Positions 1 through 9,223 are shown, counted from the first letter of the stretch. The stretch is DNA of 64,000 nucleotides from Streptomyces aureocirculatus (GCF_000720475.1 NZ_JOAP01000019.1:291418-355417), one strand, 5' to 3'. Numbers and translations: made by a program. Notes: a model not told the origin generated them from the letters alone.

Positions 1-130
1 CATGGCCCCGCGTCCAGTTGGGAAGCAGGGACGGCTCGGCCGTCGAGACATCGTCCAAGGCGGTGGCTGCGGCGAGCAGCCGTTCGGTCGCGTCACGTAC
101 AGACGCCAGGTCGCGCACATGATCAATCAT
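1..130 (-). CDS. Partial: N-terminus of a maleylpyruvate-isomerase-family (mycothiol-dependent type) protein
   Basis: Only the first 43 codons are inside the window; the gene continues beyond base 1. The product begins MIDHVRDLASVRDATERLL and carries the PSLLPNWTRGH block. That block is typical of the DinB-like four-helix domain of mycothiol-dependent maleylpyruvate isomerase-type enzymes of Streptomyces, where it precedes a zinc-binding histidine. I recall such a gene next to uvrA in other streptomycetes, which fits the divergent arrangement seen here. The ATG at 130 was chosen because the protein is family-like from that methionine on. The frame stays open upstream to about base 306, but with poor third-position GC. 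The true substrate is unknown; family assignment is moderately sure. Confidence 0.6.
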   Translation of the reverse strand, partial: MIDHVRDLASVRDATERLLAAATALDDVSTAEPSLLPNWTRGH

Positions 131-288
131 GAGCCCGACGATAGCTTCGCCACACGTTCGGGTGAAGGCGGTGGATGAGCCCCGCAAATCGAATGCCCGT
201 GCTATACGCTCGATGATGGCATCGGGCACTCTTGATGGTCGGGCTTCATCCCTCCCCGACTTCGTCCACTCAGAGATCCAGCCCGGCG

Positions 289-311
289 TTGTCAGTGGGT
301 CGCTCTAGTCT
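289..311 (+). promoter_or_regulatory. RecA-NDp / PafBC-type DNA-damage promoter of uvrA
   Basis: TTGTCAGTG at 289-297, then exactly 8 bases, then TAGTCT at 306-311. This matches every specified position of the actinobacterial RecA-NDp consensus tTGTCRgtg-N8-TAnnnT, which is activated by PafBC independently of LexA. Transcription would start about 45-50 bases before the uvrA start. I see no Streptomyces-type LexA box nearby. Confidence 0.7.
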
Positions 312-366
312 GTGAAGGACGGGGGCCCCGCCCCTGTCACTTCTCTCAAGAAAGGTGCGGACCGGC

Positions 367-3300
367 GTGGCCGACCGTCTCATCGTCCGTGGCGCGCGCG
401 AGCACAATCTCAAAAATGTCTCGCTCGACCTCCCGCGTGACTCCCTCATCGTCTTCACCGGTCTGTCCGGGTCCGGCAAGTCCTCGCTCGCGTTCGACAC
501 GATCTTCGCCGAGGGGCAGCGCCGGTACGTCGAGTCCCTGTCCTCGTACGCCCGCCAGTTCCTCGGTCAGATGGACAAGCCGGACGTGGACTTCATTGAA
601 GGCCTCTCCCCGGCGGTCTCCATCGACCAGAAGTCGACCTCGCGCAACCCGCGCTCCACGGTCGGCACCATCACCGAGGTCTATGACTATCTGCGCCTGC
701 TCTTCGCGCGCATCGGCAAGCCGCACTGCCCCGAGTGCGGCCGCCCGATCTCCCGCCAGTCGCCGCAGGCCATCGTCGACAAGGTCCTCGAGCTGCCCGA
801 GGGCAGCCGCTTCCAGGTCCTCTCGCCGCTGGTGCGCGAGCGCAAGGGCGAGTTCGTCGACCTCTTCTCCGACCTCCAGACGAAGGGCTACAGCCGCGCC
901 CGGGTGGACGGCGAGACCATCCAGCTCTCCGAGCCGCCCACGCTGAAGAAGCAGGAGAAGCACACCATCGAGGTGGTCGTCGACCGCCTCACCGTCAAGG
1001 ACAGCGCCAAGCGCCGCCTCACGGACTCCGTGGAGACCGCGCTCGGCCTCTCCGGCGGCATGGTCGTCCTGGACTTCGTGGACCTCCCCGCGGACGACCC
1101 CGAGCGCGAGCGGATGTACTCGGAGCACCTCTACTGCCCCTACGACGACCTGTCCTTCGAAGAGCTCGAGCCCCGCTCCTTCTCCTTCAACTCGCCCTTC
1201 GGCGCCTGCCCAGACTGCACCGGCATCGGTACGCGGATGGAGGTCGACCCCGAGCTGATCGTCCCCGACGAGGACAAGTCGCTCGACGAGGGCGCCATCC
1301 ACCCCTGGTCGCACGGCCACACGAAGGACTACTTCGCACGCCTGGTCGGCGCCCTGGCCGACGCGCTCGGCTTCGCTACGGACATGCCCTGGGCCGGCCT
1401 GCCGCAGCGCGCCAAGAAGGCACTCCTGAACGGCCACAAGACCCAGATCGAGGTCCGCTACCGCAACCGCTACGGCAGGGAGCGGGTCTACACCACCGCC
1501 TTCGAAGGCGCCGTCCCCTTCGTCAAGCGGCGGCACAGCGAGGCCGAGAGCGACTCCAGCCGCGAGCGCTTCGAGGGCTATATGCGCGAGGTGCCCTGCC
1601 CCACCTGTGAGGGCACGCGCCTCAAGCCGATCGTCCTCGCTGTCACGGTGATGGGGAAGTCCATCGCCGAGGTCTCCGCGATGTCCATCAGCGACTGCGC
1701 GGACTTCCTCGCCAGGCTGAAGCTGACCGCCCGCGACAAGAAGATCGCCGAGCGCGTGCTGAAGGAGGTCAACGAACGGCTGCGCTTCCTGGTCGACGTC
1801 GGCCTCGACTATCTGTCGCTGAACCGCGCCGCGGGCACCCTCTCCGGCGGTGAGGCCCAGCGCATCCGCCTGGCCACGCAGATCGGCTCCGGGCTCGTCG
1901 GCGTGCTCTACGTCCTGGACGAGCCGTCCATCGGCCTGCACCAGCGCGACAACCACCGCCTCATCGAGACCCTTGTCCGGCTGCGCGACATGGGCAACAC
2001 CCTGATCGTCGTCGAGCACGACGAGGACACCATCAAGGTCGCCGACTGGGTCGTCGACATCGGCCCCGGCGCGGGCGAGCACGGCGGCAACGTCGTGCAC
2101 AGCGGCTCCCTGAAGGAGCTGCTCGACAACGACAAGTCGGTCACCGGGCAGTATCTGTCGGGCAAGCGGGCCATCCCCGTCCCCGACGTCCGCCGCCCCG
2201 CCGACCCCACGCGCAGGCTCACGGTGCACGGCGCCCGCGAGAACAACCTCCAGGACATCGACGTCTCCTTCCCGCTCGGCGTCCTCACGGCCGTCACGGG
2301 CGTCTCGGGATCCGGCAAGTCGACGCTGGTCAACGACATCCTCTACACGCACCTGGCCCGGGAGCTGAACGGCGCCAGGTCCGTCCCCGGGCGGCACACG
2401 CGCGTGGAGGGCGATGACCTCGTCGACAAGGTGGTGCACGTCGACCAGTCGCCCATCGGCCGCACCCCGCGGTCGAACCCGGCGACGTACACCGGAGTCT
2501 TCGACCACGTCCGCAAGCTGTTCGCCGAGACCACGGAGGCCAAGGTCCGGGGCTATCTCCCCGGTCGCTTCTCCTTCAACGTCAAGGGCGGCCGCTGCGA
2601 GAACTGCTCCGGCGACGGCACCATCAAGATCGAGATGAACTTCCTCCCGGACGTGTACGTCCCGTGCGAGGTCTGCCACGGCGCGCGGTACAACCGCGAG
2701 ACCCTGGACGTGCACTACAAGGGCAAGTCCATCGCCGAGGTCCTCGACATGCCCATCGAGGAGGCGCTCGACTTCTTCGAGGCGGTGCCCGCCATCGCCC
2801 GCCACCTGCGGACCCTCCACGACGTGGGCCTCGGGTACGTCAGGCTCGGCCAGTCCGCGCCCACGCTCTCCGGAGGCGAGGCCCAGCGCGTGAAGCTCGC
2901 CAGCGAGCTCCAGAAGCGCTCCACGGGCCGCACGGTCTACGTCCTCGACGAGCCGACCACCGGTCTGCACTTCGAAGACATCAGCAAGCTCATCACGGTC
3001 CTCTCGGGGCTCGTCGACAAGGGCAACACGGTCATCGTCATCGAGCACAACCTCGACGTGATCAAGACCGCCGACTGGGTCGTCGACATGGGCCCGGAGG
3101 GCGGCAGCGGCGGTGGCCTCGTCATCGCCGAGGGCACCCCCGAGCAGGTCGCCGGCGTGCCCGCCAGCCACACCGGCAAGTTCCTGCGGGACATCATCGC
3201 CGCGGACCGGATCAGCGACGCGGCGGTGCCGCAGGCGCGCAGGGGCGCGAAGAAGGCCACCGTCAGGAAGACAGTGGCCGCCGCGGCGACCACCAAGAAG

Positions 3301-3507
3301 ACGGCCACGGCTAAGACCGCCACCAAGCAGGCAGCCACGAAGCAGGCGCCCACGAAGCAGGTGGCTCCCAAGCAGGCGGCCACGAAGCAGGCGCCCACGA
3401 AGCAGGCGGCCACTAGGCAGGCGGCGGCCAAGAAGGCGGCGCCCAAGAAGACGGTTGCCAAGAAGGGTGCTGCCAAGAAGGCCGCCACGCGGTCTCGCAC
3501 GGCCTGA
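367..3507 (+). CDS. uvrA: UvrABC excinuclease subunit A (UvrA)
   Basis: Damage-recognition ATPase of nucleotide excision repair; it works as a dimer with UvrB in the cytoplasm. It has two ABC modules. The first Walker [10 protein letters not shown], is near residue 35, with LSGGEAQ near 492. The second Walker [10 protein letters not shown], is near 645, with LSGGEAQ near 835. Cys pairs of the zinc modules are visible (CPEC near 121, CPTC near 412, CENC near 744, CEVC near 768). The GTG at 367 is preferred because GAAAGG at 350-355 gives a good ribosome-binding site, and [17 protein letters not shown] is the family start; a GTG at 355 would add four residues. The last ~90 residues are an unusual Lys/Ala/Gln-rich tail with seven 5-residue repeats (coded at 3319-3423). 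That tail is variable and histone-like, and is not part of the enzyme fold. Confidence 0.97.
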   Translation: MADRLIVRGAREHNLKNVSLDLPRDSLIVFTGLSGSGKSSLAFDTIFAEGQRRYVESLSSYARQFLGQMDKPDVDFIEGLSPAVSIDQKSTSRNPRSTVGTITEVYDYLRLLFARIGKPHCPECGRPISRQSPQAIVDKVLELPEGSRFQVLSPLVRERKGEFVDLFSDLQTKGYSRARVDGETIQLSEPPTLKKQEKHTIEVVVDRLTVKDSAKRRLTDSVETALGLSGGMVVLDFVDLPADDPERERMYSEHLYCPYDDLSFEELEPRSFSFNSPFGACPDCTGIGTRMEVDPELIVPDEDKSLDEGAIHPWSHGHTKDYFARLVGALADALGFATDMPWAGLPQRAKKALLNGHKTQIEVRYRNRYGRERVYTTAFEGAVPFVKRRHSEAESDSSRERFEGYMREVPCPTCEGTRLKPIVLAVTVMGKSIAEVSAMSISDCADFLARLKLTARDKKIAERVLKEVNERLRFLVDVGLDYLSLNRAAGTLSGGEAQRIRLATQIGSGLVGVLYVLDEPSIGLHQRDNHRLIETLVRLRDMGNTLIVVEHDEDTIKVADWVVDIGPGAGEHGGNVVHSGSLKELLDNDKSVTGQYLSGKRAIPVPDVRRPADPTRRLTVHGARENNLQDIDVSFPLGVLTAVTGVSGSGKSTLVNDILYTHLARELNGARSVPGRHTRVEGDDLVDKVVHVDQSPIGRTPRSNPATYTGVFDHVRKLFAETTEAKVRGYLPGRFSFNVKGGRCENCSGDGTIKIEMNFLPDVYVPCEVCHGARYNRETLDVHYKGKSIAEVLDMPIEEALDFFEAVPAIARHLRTLHDVGLGYVRLGQSAPTLSGGEAQRVKLASELQKRSTGRTVYVLDEPTTGLHFEDISKLITVLSGLVDKGNTVIVIEHNLDVIKTADWVVDMGPEGGSGGGLVIAEGTPEQVAGVPASHTGKFLRDIIAADRISDAAVPQARRGAKKATVRKTVAAAATTKKTATAKTATKQAATKQAPTKQVAPKQAATKQAPTKQAATRQAAAKKAAPKKTVAKKGAAKKAATRSRTA
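3319..3423 (+). repeat. 15-bp tandem repeat coding the UvrA tail
   Basis: Seven consecutive 15-base units of the form GCCACGAAGCAGGCG encode the pentapeptide ATKQA and variants ([20 protein letters not shown]). The period keeps the reading frame. The tail continues as [13 protein letters not shown] sequence to the stop codon. Confidence 0.9.
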
Positions 3508-3550
3508 GTGCCAGGGCCGGTCCGTGGCCGGTTCGGGGGGCGGTCTCTCC

Positions 3551-3628
3551 GGCCCCGGCCCCGGCCCCGGTTCCGGCCCCGGCCCCGGTTCCGGCCCCGG
3601 CCCCGGTTCCGGCCCCGGCCCCGGTTCC
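3551..3628 (+). repeat. 18-bp intergenic tandem repeat downstream of uvrA
   Basis: After a leading GGCCCC there are four perfect copies of the 18-base unit GGCCCCGGCCCCGGTTCC (3557-3574, 3575-3592, 3593-3610, 3611-3628). The array lies 43 bases after the uvrA stop, in the otherwise empty 250-base gap before the crotonase gene. No terminator-like hairpin separates it from uvrA. Confidence 0.95.
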
Positions 3629-3758
3629 GGTCACGTCAGCGCGTCGTCCCCGCAGGGACGGCGCGCGGACGTCTTGTTGTGCGTGCGCCGACGTGATCGG
3701 CTGGGCCGTGCGGGCCCCGGGCCCGGCGCGGACAAGAGCAGCGAGGAGAGGGCGGACC

Positions 3759-4628
3759 ATGACCGAGGAGACGACGCACGCCAAGCCCGACGCCCCGCCC
3801 GTGCGGGTCGAACGCAGCGGCCCCGTCACCACGGTCGTCCTCTGCCGCCCGCACGCGCGCAACGCGGTCGACGGCCCCACCGCCCGTGCGCTCGCCGACG
3901 CCTTCCGGGCCTTCGACGCCGACTCCGAGGCCTCGGTCGCCGTCCTGTGGGGCGAGGGCGGCACCTTCTGCGCGGGCGCCGACCTCAAGGCCCTCGGCAC
4001 GCCCGACGCCAACGACGTCACCGAGATCGACGACGCGAGCGGCACCGACGGCACCGACGGTCCCGACAACGGGCCGATGGGGCCGACGCGCCTGAACCTG
4101 TCCAAGCCAGTGATCGCCGCGGTCTCCGGTCACGCCGTCGCGGGCGGCCTGGAGCTGGCGCTCTGGTGCGACCTGAGGGTGGCCGAGGAGGACGCCGTGT
4201 TCGGGGTGTTCTGCCGCCGCTGGGGCGTACCGCTCATCGACGGCGGGACGGTGCGGCTGCCCCGGATCGTCGGCGAGGGCCGCGCCCTGGACCTCATACT
4301 CACCGGTCGTCCGGTCGACGCGGCGGAGGCCCTCGGCATGGGGCTCGTCAACCGCGTCGTACCGAAGGGGGCCGGGCGTGCGGCGGCCGAGCGGCTCGCC
4401 GCGGAGATCGCCGCGTTCCCGCAGACCTGTCTGCGGCACGACCGGCTCTCCGCCCGCGAACAGCACGGGCTGAACGAACGGCAGGCCCTCGCGGGCGAAC
4501 TGCGGCACGGCCTGCACTCGCTCGCCGAAGCGGCCGAGGGCGTCGCACGGTTCGCCGCGGGAGCGGGACGGCACGGCGCCTTCGGCCCCGATGACCGCGG
4601 CGTACCTCCTGGGGCCGAACCCCGGTAG
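3759..4628 (+). CDS. Enoyl-CoA hydratase/isomerase (crotonase) family protein
   Basis: Cytoplasmic acyl-CoA-processing enzyme of the crotonase superfamily (289 residues, normal size). CAGADLKAL near residue 75 is the first oxyanion-hole/CoA loop. AVSGHAVAGGLELALWCDLR near 120-140 is the second oxyanion segment. GVPLIDGGTVRLPRIVG follows where hydratases carry their second catalytic acid; here the local acid is Asp, so the exact reaction (hydration, isomerisation or other) cannot be read from sequence. The ATG at 3759 follows GAGGAGAG at about 9 bases. An insert rich in Asp/Gly/Thr (residues 88-105) precedes the active site. The gene stands alone between uvrA and the convergent YceI gene, so no pathway is implied by the context. 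Confidence 0.85.
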   Translation: MTEETTHAKPDAPPVRVERSGPVTTVVLCRPHARNAVDGPTARALADAFRAFDADSEASVAVLWGEGGTFCAGADLKALGTPDANDVTEIDDASGTDGTDGPDNGPMGPTRLNLSKPVIAAVSGHAVAGGLELALWCDLRVAEEDAVFGVFCRRWGVPLIDGGTVRLPRIVGEGRALDLILTGRPVDAAEALGMGLVNRVVPKGAGRAAAERLAAEIAAFPQTCLRHDRLSAREQHGLNERQALAGELRHGLHSLAEAAEGVARFAAGAGRHGAFGPDDRGVPPGAEPR

Positions 4629-4711
4629 TCGCGACACCGGACCCCGGTAGCCGCAACAACGGTGTGCCAGGGTTGCCAGGGCCCGCGACAACGCACCCCA
4701 GGACCCGCTAC

Positions 4712-5296
4712 CTACGCCTCCCCGGTGCCCGGCTCCGAGAACTGCATGTCCAACTGGATCTTCACGACCTCGCCGAGCATGCCGGGGGCGAACGTGAGCC
4801 CGTACTCGCTGCGGCGGATCTCGCCCGTCGCCTCGAAGCCGGCGTGCCGGACCTCGCCGAACGCGCCGAGGCCGCCGAACTCCACGGCGAGCGTCACCGG
4901 GCGGGTGACGTCGCCGATCGTCAGGTCGCCCGCCATCGTCCACTCCTCACCGGCGCCCGTGATCCGCCGCGAACGGAACGCCATCGTCGGACGGTGCTCC
5001 ACATCGAGCAGGTCGGAGGCGCGCACGTGCGCGTCGCGGTCGGTGTTGCCGGTGTCGATCGACGCCAGGGCGATGGTGGCGTTCACCGCGGTGTCCTCCA
5101 GGGTCTCGCCCACCACCAGCTCCGCGTCGAACTCCGTGAAGCGGCCCCGCACCTTGGAGATGCCGAGGTGGCGGATGGTGAAGTTGACGGCCGAGTGCAG
5201 CGGGTCGTGCGCCCAGCGGCCCGCGGGCAACGGCAGGGCGGGGACGGCGGTGGAGGTCAGGGAATCAGCGGCGGCGGTGTTGGTCTCGAAGCTCAT
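4712..5296 (-). CDS. YceI family protein
   Basis: Lipocalin-like beta-barrel of the YceI family (194 residues), which binds isoprenoid or other long lipophilic molecules in known members. The protein begins MSFETNTAAADSL and reaches the family core at W-x-DPLHSAVNFTIRHLGISKVRGRF. Further core motifs are ASIDTGNTDRDAHVRASDLLDVEHRPTM-type blocks and the end motif GEVVKIQLDMQ. There is no signal peptide, so a cytosolic location is likely, unlike the periplasmic Gram-negative members. It diverges from an XRE regulator starting 112 bases away, an arrangement that suggests control by that regulator. The start at 5296 was chosen over a far upstream start that would run through the divergent gene. 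Confidence 0.9.
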   Translation of the reverse strand: MSFETNTAAADSLTSTAVPALPLPAGRWAHDPLHSAVNFTIRHLGISKVRGRFTEFDAELVVGETLEDTAVNATIALASIDTGNTDRDAHVRASDLLDVEHRPTMAFRSRRITGAGEEWTMAGDLTIGDVTRPVTLAVEFGGLGAFGEVRHAGFEATGEIRRSEYGLTFAPGMLGEVVKIQLDMQFSEPGTGEA

Positions 5297-5398
5297 GCCG
5301 TCCACTCTGCGGCGGCGCGGGAACCCGAGGGAGGCCGGGCCGAGACTGGTAGTGGCAGGGACACGCTGAGGGCGGCCAGGCCGGAAAGCGTCCTGGTA

Positions 5399-5408
5399 CG
5401 TTCGAACG
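5399..5408. promoter_or_regulatory. Palindrome abutting the XRE regulator start
   Basis: CGTTCGAACG is a perfect 10-base dyad ending one base before the GTG at 5409. TACGTT at 5397-5402 has the spacing of a -10 box for a transcript starting at or near the GTG, and no Shine-Dalgarno is present. A leaderless, autoregulated gene is plausible; this is inference. Confidence 0.4.
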
Positions 5409-6269
5409 GTGAGCGACAACGAGCTGGGAGCCTTTCTGCGCGCCCGCCGCGAAGCCGTCACCCCCACCGAAGTGGGGCTGCCGAGCGGCCCGCGCCGCCG
5501 CACCCCCGGGCTGCGCCGCTCCGAGGTCGCCACCCTCGCGGGCATCAGCGTCGAGTATCTGACCCGCCTCGAACAGGGGCGCGACCGCAACCCCTCGCCG
5601 TCCGTGCTCGGTTCGCTCGCCGACGTACTGCGGCTGACCGTCGAGGAGCGCCTGCATCTGCGCCGCCTCGACCGGGCGAGCAGCGGGGCGGACGACCCCT
5701 GCTGCTCGGCGGCGCCGCCGCCCGCCCTGGCCGTGCGCCCCACCGTGCGCGCCCTCGTCGACCGCCTCGAACCCACTCCGGCGGTGCTGCTCAACCGGCT
5801 CAGCGACGTCCTCACGTACACGACGGGCTACGAACGGATCGTCCGGCCCCTCGGACTGCTCGACGACGACAGGCCCAATCTGATGCGCTTCGTCTTCACC
5901 GACGTACGGGCGCGCACCGCGTTCACCGAGTGGGACCTCGTCGCCGACGACCAGATCGCGGTGCTGCGCAGCGAATCGCCGATGATCGACCTCCATGTGC
6001 GCGAGTTCGTCGACGAGTTGACGGTGCTCGCGGGGAAGCCGTTCGCCGAGCGCATCGAAGGTGTCCCCGGTGTGCCGCGCCGTAGCGGCGTGCAGAGCCT
6101 GACCCACCCGCAGGTGGGTGCGCTGCGCCTCGCGTACGAGTCGCTCGCCCTGCCGGACGTGGACGGGCAGCGGCTGCTGGTCCACCTGCCCGCGGACGAC
6201 GCCACCACGGCGGCGCTCGATCGTCTGAACGGCCGTCGGCCCGGCGGCCTGCGCGTGGTGGGCGACTGA
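5409..6269 (+). CDS. XRE-family regulator with MmyB-like ligand-binding domain
   Basis: Transcription regulator of 286 residues. The N-terminal helix-turn-helix covers about residues 5-75 (LGAFLRARREAV ... RTPGLRRSEVATLAGISVEYLTRLEQGRDRNPSPSVLGSLADVLRL). The rest matches the MmyB-like PAS-fold domain (ALVDRLEPTPAVLLNRLSDVL near 115, later FVDELTVLAGKPFAERI and LTHPQVGALRL). Members of this very common streptomycete family often control a divergent enzyme gene, here the YceI gene. Some have been linked to fatty-acid or quinone-type ligands, but none can be named here. The GTG start lacks a ribosome-binding site and adjoins a palindrome, consistent with a leaderless autoregulated message. Confidence 0.9.
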   Translation: MSDNELGAFLRARREAVTPTEVGLPSGPRRRTPGLRRSEVATLAGISVEYLTRLEQGRDRNPSPSVLGSLADVLRLTVEERLHLRRLDRASSGADDPCCSAAPPPALAVRPTVRALVDRLEPTPAVLLNRLSDVLTYTTGYERIVRPLGLLDDDRPNLMRFVFTDVRARTAFTEWDLVADDQIAVLRSESPMIDLHVREFVDELTVLAGKPFAERIEGVPGVPRRSGVQSLTHPQVGALRLAYESLALPDVDGQRLLVHLPADDATTAALDRLNGRRPGGLRVVGD

Positions 6270-6332
6270 CCCGGCCCTACGTCTCCTGGGGCCCCTACGG
6301 CTCCTGGCGTCCTTGCGCCCCGCCCGGCGCTT

Positions 6333-7479
6333 CTACGCCTCGCCCAACTCCCGCGCGTACGGCGGCTCCGCGCCCGCGCGCGAGCAGGTGATCGCCGCCG
6401 CGCGCGCCGCGAACCGCAGTACCGCCTGCCAGTCGTCCGCGCCGAGGCCCGCCACCGCGTCCGCGGACAGCGCGTCGCGTGCGTCAAGGGCGTGCAGCAG
6501 CGCGGCGTTGACCGTGTCGCCCGCGCCGATCGTGTCCACGACGTCGACCGCGACACCGGGCACGGACACCTCGCCGCCGTCGCGTGTGAAGACGGAAAGG
6601 CCGTCGCCGCCCCGCGTCACCACCACGGCCGCGGGCCCCGCCGCCAGCCACTCCTGGGGCGTTCCGCCCAGCCAGCGCGCGTCCTCCTCCGACACCTTCA
6701 GGAGTGTCACCGACGGCAGCCAGCTCTTGAAGCGGGCGCGGTAGGCGTCGGCGTCGGGGATGAGACCGGAGCGGATGTTGGGGTCGAGCGCCGTGCAGAC
6801 GCCGCGCTCCGCCGCGTCCCGCATCAGCTCCTCGTAGGCGGTCGCGCCCGGCTCCAGGGCGAGCGAGCAGGTCCCGAAGGACATCGCCCGTACGCCGTCC
6901 GGGAGCCGGGAGGGCGCCGAGAAGAGGCGGTCCGCGGTGCCGTCGACGTAGAAGGAGTAACCGGCGGAACCGTCCGCGCCGATCGAGGCGACGGCCAGCG
7001 TCGTCGGCTCGTCCCCGCGCTGGACGTACCGCACGTCGACACCGGCGGCCCGCAGCCCCGCGAGCAGCGCGTCGCCGAACGCGTCGGACGAGACCCGGGA
7101 GCAGAAGGCGGTGGGGGAGCCGAGGCGGCCGAGGGCGATCGCGGTGTTGTACGGGCCGCCGCCGAGGCGCGGCGCCAGCGCGGGCAGGGCGGGGACCCGG
7201 CCCTCGGCGCCCGCACCCGGGTTTGCGCCAGCGCCCGCACCCGGGTTTGCGCCAGCGCTCGCGCCTGGGTTTGCGCCAGCGCTCGCGCCCGGGTCTGCGC
7301 CCGCGCCCGGGTCTGCGCCCGCGCCCGGGCCCGCACCCAGGTTCCCACCCGGGCCCGCACCCAGGTTCCGGCCCGCGTCGGCACCGGCGTCGTCCACCCG
7401 CGCCGCGTGCCGTTCGTCCCGTGACGTCGGGGTCTGCGGAACGAGGTCGATCAGGGCCTCTCCTGCGACGACTATCACT
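6333..7479 (-). CDS. PfkB-family carbohydrate kinase with a Gly/Ala/Asn/Pro-rich insert
   Basis: Ribokinase-fold sugar kinase (fructokinase-like), ATP-dependent and cytosolic. It opens with VIVVAGEALIDLVPQ. The substrate motif LGGGPYNTAIALGRLG and the C-terminal signature DTIGAGDTVNAALLHAL with its catalytic Asp are intact. Between the first strand and GGGPYN sits a low-complexity insert of about 75 residues made of GANPGAGA-like repeats; normal family members have only a few residues here. GTG at 7479 was chosen because GGAAGGGG lies 7 bases upstream and the family motif starts immediately; an ATG at 7565 would add an unrelated Arg/Pro-rich stretch. The sugar cannot be determined. It is a stand-alone gene, and its upstream region is shared with the divergent Rieske gene. 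Confidence 0.88.
7207..7302 (-). repeat. 24-bp tandem repeat coding the kinase insert
   Basis: Four 24-base units (7207-7230, 7231-7254, 7255-7278, 7279-7302), followed by shorter GC-rich variants to about 7375. The first two are identical. The period is a multiple of three, so the insert of the PfkB-family kinase stays in frame. Confidence 0.9.
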
Positions 7480-7697
7480 GACGGTCCCCTTCCGCGCTCC
7501 CGTGCTCCCGTGCTCCGGTGCCCCGGTGGTGTGTCCCGACGGCGTACCGGCGGCGTCCTGCGCACAGGCTAGGGCCCGCGGGAGCGGGGTGCGGTCGATG
7601 CGGGCGGCACTCGGGCGCCGCGGAGCCGCACCCGGTCACCGGATCGCCCCCCGGTAGGGTCTATGCGTCGCTGAACCCCCTGACCTGTGGAGAGTCC

Positions 7698-8117
7698 ATG
7701 CCCGGCACGTCCCCCGCCCGCCGTACCGTGCTGCGCGCCGCCGCGCTCGTCCCGGCAGCGGGACTCGGGCTCGCCGCCTGCTCGACCGGCGGCAACGGCA
7801 ACCGGTCGGCGCCGAAGGAGCCGGTGGACCTGGGCGCGGCCGACGAGGTCCCGGTGGGCTCCGCCAAGCTCTACACCGACGAGAACGTGGTGGTCAGCCG
7901 GATCGCCGACGACGAGTACAAGGCGTTCAGCAGCATCTGCACCCATGCGCGGTGCCCCATCCAGAAGCTCAGGGGCTCCAAGCTGACCTGCCAGTGCCAC
8001 GGCAGCGAGTTCGACGCCAAGAGCGGCAAGGTGCTCCGCGAGCCCGCCGTGTCACCCCTGGAGGAGCTGCCGGTGAAGGTGGAAGGCGGCAAGATCGTGG
8101 CGGGCCCAGGCGCCTGA
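7698..8117 (+). CDS. Tat-exported Rieske [2Fe-2S] lipoprotein
   Basis: Small (139 residues) exported electron-transfer protein. Residues 1-28 are a twin-arginine lipoprotein signal: ARRTVLRAAALVPAAGLGL followed by the lipobox LAAC, with Cys28 as the predicted lipidated residue. The Rieske cluster ligands are CTH in CTHARCP and C-x2-H in CQCHGSEFD, near residues 79 and 98. The extra cysteines of the disulfide-containing Rieske type are also present (CTHARC and CQCH). It would sit on the outer face of the membrane carrying a high-potential 2Fe-2S cluster. The redox partner is unknown and no oxygenase or cytochrome gene adjoins it. The ATG at 7698 has GGAGAG just upstream, and TAGGGT at 7655-7660 is a likely -10 box. 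Confidence 0.92.
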   Translation: MPGTSPARRTVLRAAALVPAAGLGLAACSTGGNGNRSAPKEPVDLGAADEVPVGSAKLYTDENVVVSRIADDEYKAFSSICTHARCPIQKLRGSKLTCQCHGSEFDAKSGKVLREPAVSPLEELPVKVEGGKIVAGPGA

Positions 8118-8137
8118 CCGGGCCCGAGCCCCCGAGC

Positions 8138-9223
8138 TCAACTCCAGTCCCACGACATTCCGACGAGCCCGGCCCGCACCTGCGGTTCCACGAGGTGCAC
8201 CGACCGGTGGCTGCCGCTCAGCGTCAGCTCCTGGCGCCCCAGGCGCGGGGCGGCCGCCGAGTGCTGGGTGAAGCGGTGGCAGCGTACGGGTAGCGCGTTC
8301 TCGGCGAACCTGACCTGAAGGGCGTACTGGCCGCCGGCGAAGCTGAAACCGCGTACGTACTCGGTGCTCGTGCCGGCCGTGCCGTCCTCGAAGCCGTAAC
8401 AGAACAGATGGGTGTCGCCCGCCCGTAGCCGCGCGTCGAACAGGAGCTCCGCGACCAGGACGCCGGTGTCGTGGTGCCAGCGCACGCGGCCGGTGCGACA
8501 GTTCTCCAGGGCGCGCACCTCCACGTGTTCGGGGGAGGAGCCGGGGTCGCCGTGATGGATGGCCAGGTAACGGTCGATGCCGTCCTTGTGGGAGCGCACG
8601 ACGTGCTGGGAGTCGCGCCCGAGGAGTTCGCGGTGCGCGCCGATGCGTACGCGCTCGTGATGACCGACGGTGTGCAGACCGCCGTCGCGCGGCGCCTCCA
8701 GGTCGGCGAGCAGCGACTGCAGGACGTCCGACGCCTCCATCAGGGAGCGGTACGAGCGGGCGGCGGGCCGCTCCGCGTCCGGTCGCTCGTCGGCCTTGGC
8801 GAGCAGCCGGATCAGGGACTCCTCGGGGAGCCGCAGTATCTCCTCCAGGGCGCGTACGGCGCGCAGCGACTCGGCGCGCTGGGGGCGCCGCGCGCCCTGC
8901 TGCCAGTAGCTCAGGCTGGTCACGCCGACATGGACGCCCGCCCGCGCGAGGTGGTGGCGGACGCGCTGCAGGGGCAGCCGCCGGGCGGCGATGGCGGCCC
9001 GCAGGGCGACGTGGAAGGGGCCGGTGCGCAGGGCGGTGGCCAGGTCCTCCGCGCGGTCGTCCGAGGGCGGGGCGGGAGAAGCGAGGGAGGGGGTGGCGGG
9101 AGGAGAGGCGGAGGGAGTGGCGAGAGGAGAGGCGGAGGGAGTGGCGGGAGGAGAGGCGACGGGGGTGACAGGGGTGACAGGGGGAGAGGCGACGGGGGAG
9201 GCGTGGGGGGAGGCGTGCCGCAC
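8138..9223 (-). CDS. Helix-turn-helix protein with Pro/Ala/Ser-rich N-terminus, function unknown
   Basis: 361 residues. Residues 1-52 are a disordered SP/TP-repeat segment. Residues ~60-150 form an XRE-like helix-turn-helix (FHVALRAAIAARRLPLQRVRHHL ... SYWQQGARRPQRAESLRAVRALEEIL). The C-terminal ~200 residues are a conserved streptomycete domain of unknown function (RSHKDGIDRYLAIHHGD, LFDARLRAGDTHLFCYGFED, YVRGFSF). A regulatory role is inferred only from the HTH. The GTG start at 9223 follows AGAAAGGA at 7 bases, a strong site. The promoter region is shared with the secreted protease gene and contains repeated GTTCAC motifs. The gene ends 20 bases from the convergent Rieske gene. Confidence 0.8.
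   Translation of the reverse strand: MRHASPHASPVASPPVTPVTPVASPPATPSASPLATPSASPPATPSLASPAPPSDDRAEDLATALRTGPFHVALRAAIAARRLPLQRVRHHLARAGVHVGVTSLSYWQQGARRPQRAESLRAVRALEEILRLPEESLIRLLAKADERPDAERPAARSYRSLMEASDVLQSLLADLEAPRDGGLHTVGHHERVRIGAHRELLGRDSQHVVRSHKDGIDRYLAIHHGDPGSSPEHVEVRALENCRTGRVRWHHDTGVLVAELLFDARLRAGDTHLFCYGFEDGTAGTSTEYVRGFSFAGGQYALQVRFAENALPVRCHRFTQHSAAAPRLGRQELTLSGSHRSVHLVEPQVRAGLVGMSWDWS
9093..9164 (-). repeat. 24-bp tandem repeat coding the SP/TP-rich N-terminus
   Basis: Three 24-base units (9093-9116, 9117-9140, 9141-9164), reading on the coding strand as SASPPATP/SASPLATP-type octapeptides. The reading frame is preserved. Confidence 0.85.

Noticed and set aside
131..306. Open minus-strand frame running upstream of the partial first gene, with HTH-like PGWISEWT and VPDAIIERIARAF text
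   Set aside because: Third-position GC is much lower than in real genes here, no start with a ribosome-binding site is present, and the uvrA promoter lies in it.
346..3171. Very long minus-strand open frames opposite uvrA, the M14 gene (15736-19482) and the suf operon (43317-46487)
   Set aside because: They are antisense shadows produced by the high third-position GC; their products are Leu/Val/Asp/Gly-rich without any family motif.
3508..3696. A Pro/Gly/Ser-repeat protein encoded by the 18-bp array after uvrA
   Set aside because: No ribosome-binding site, no conserved domain, and the frame ends without a recognisable product.
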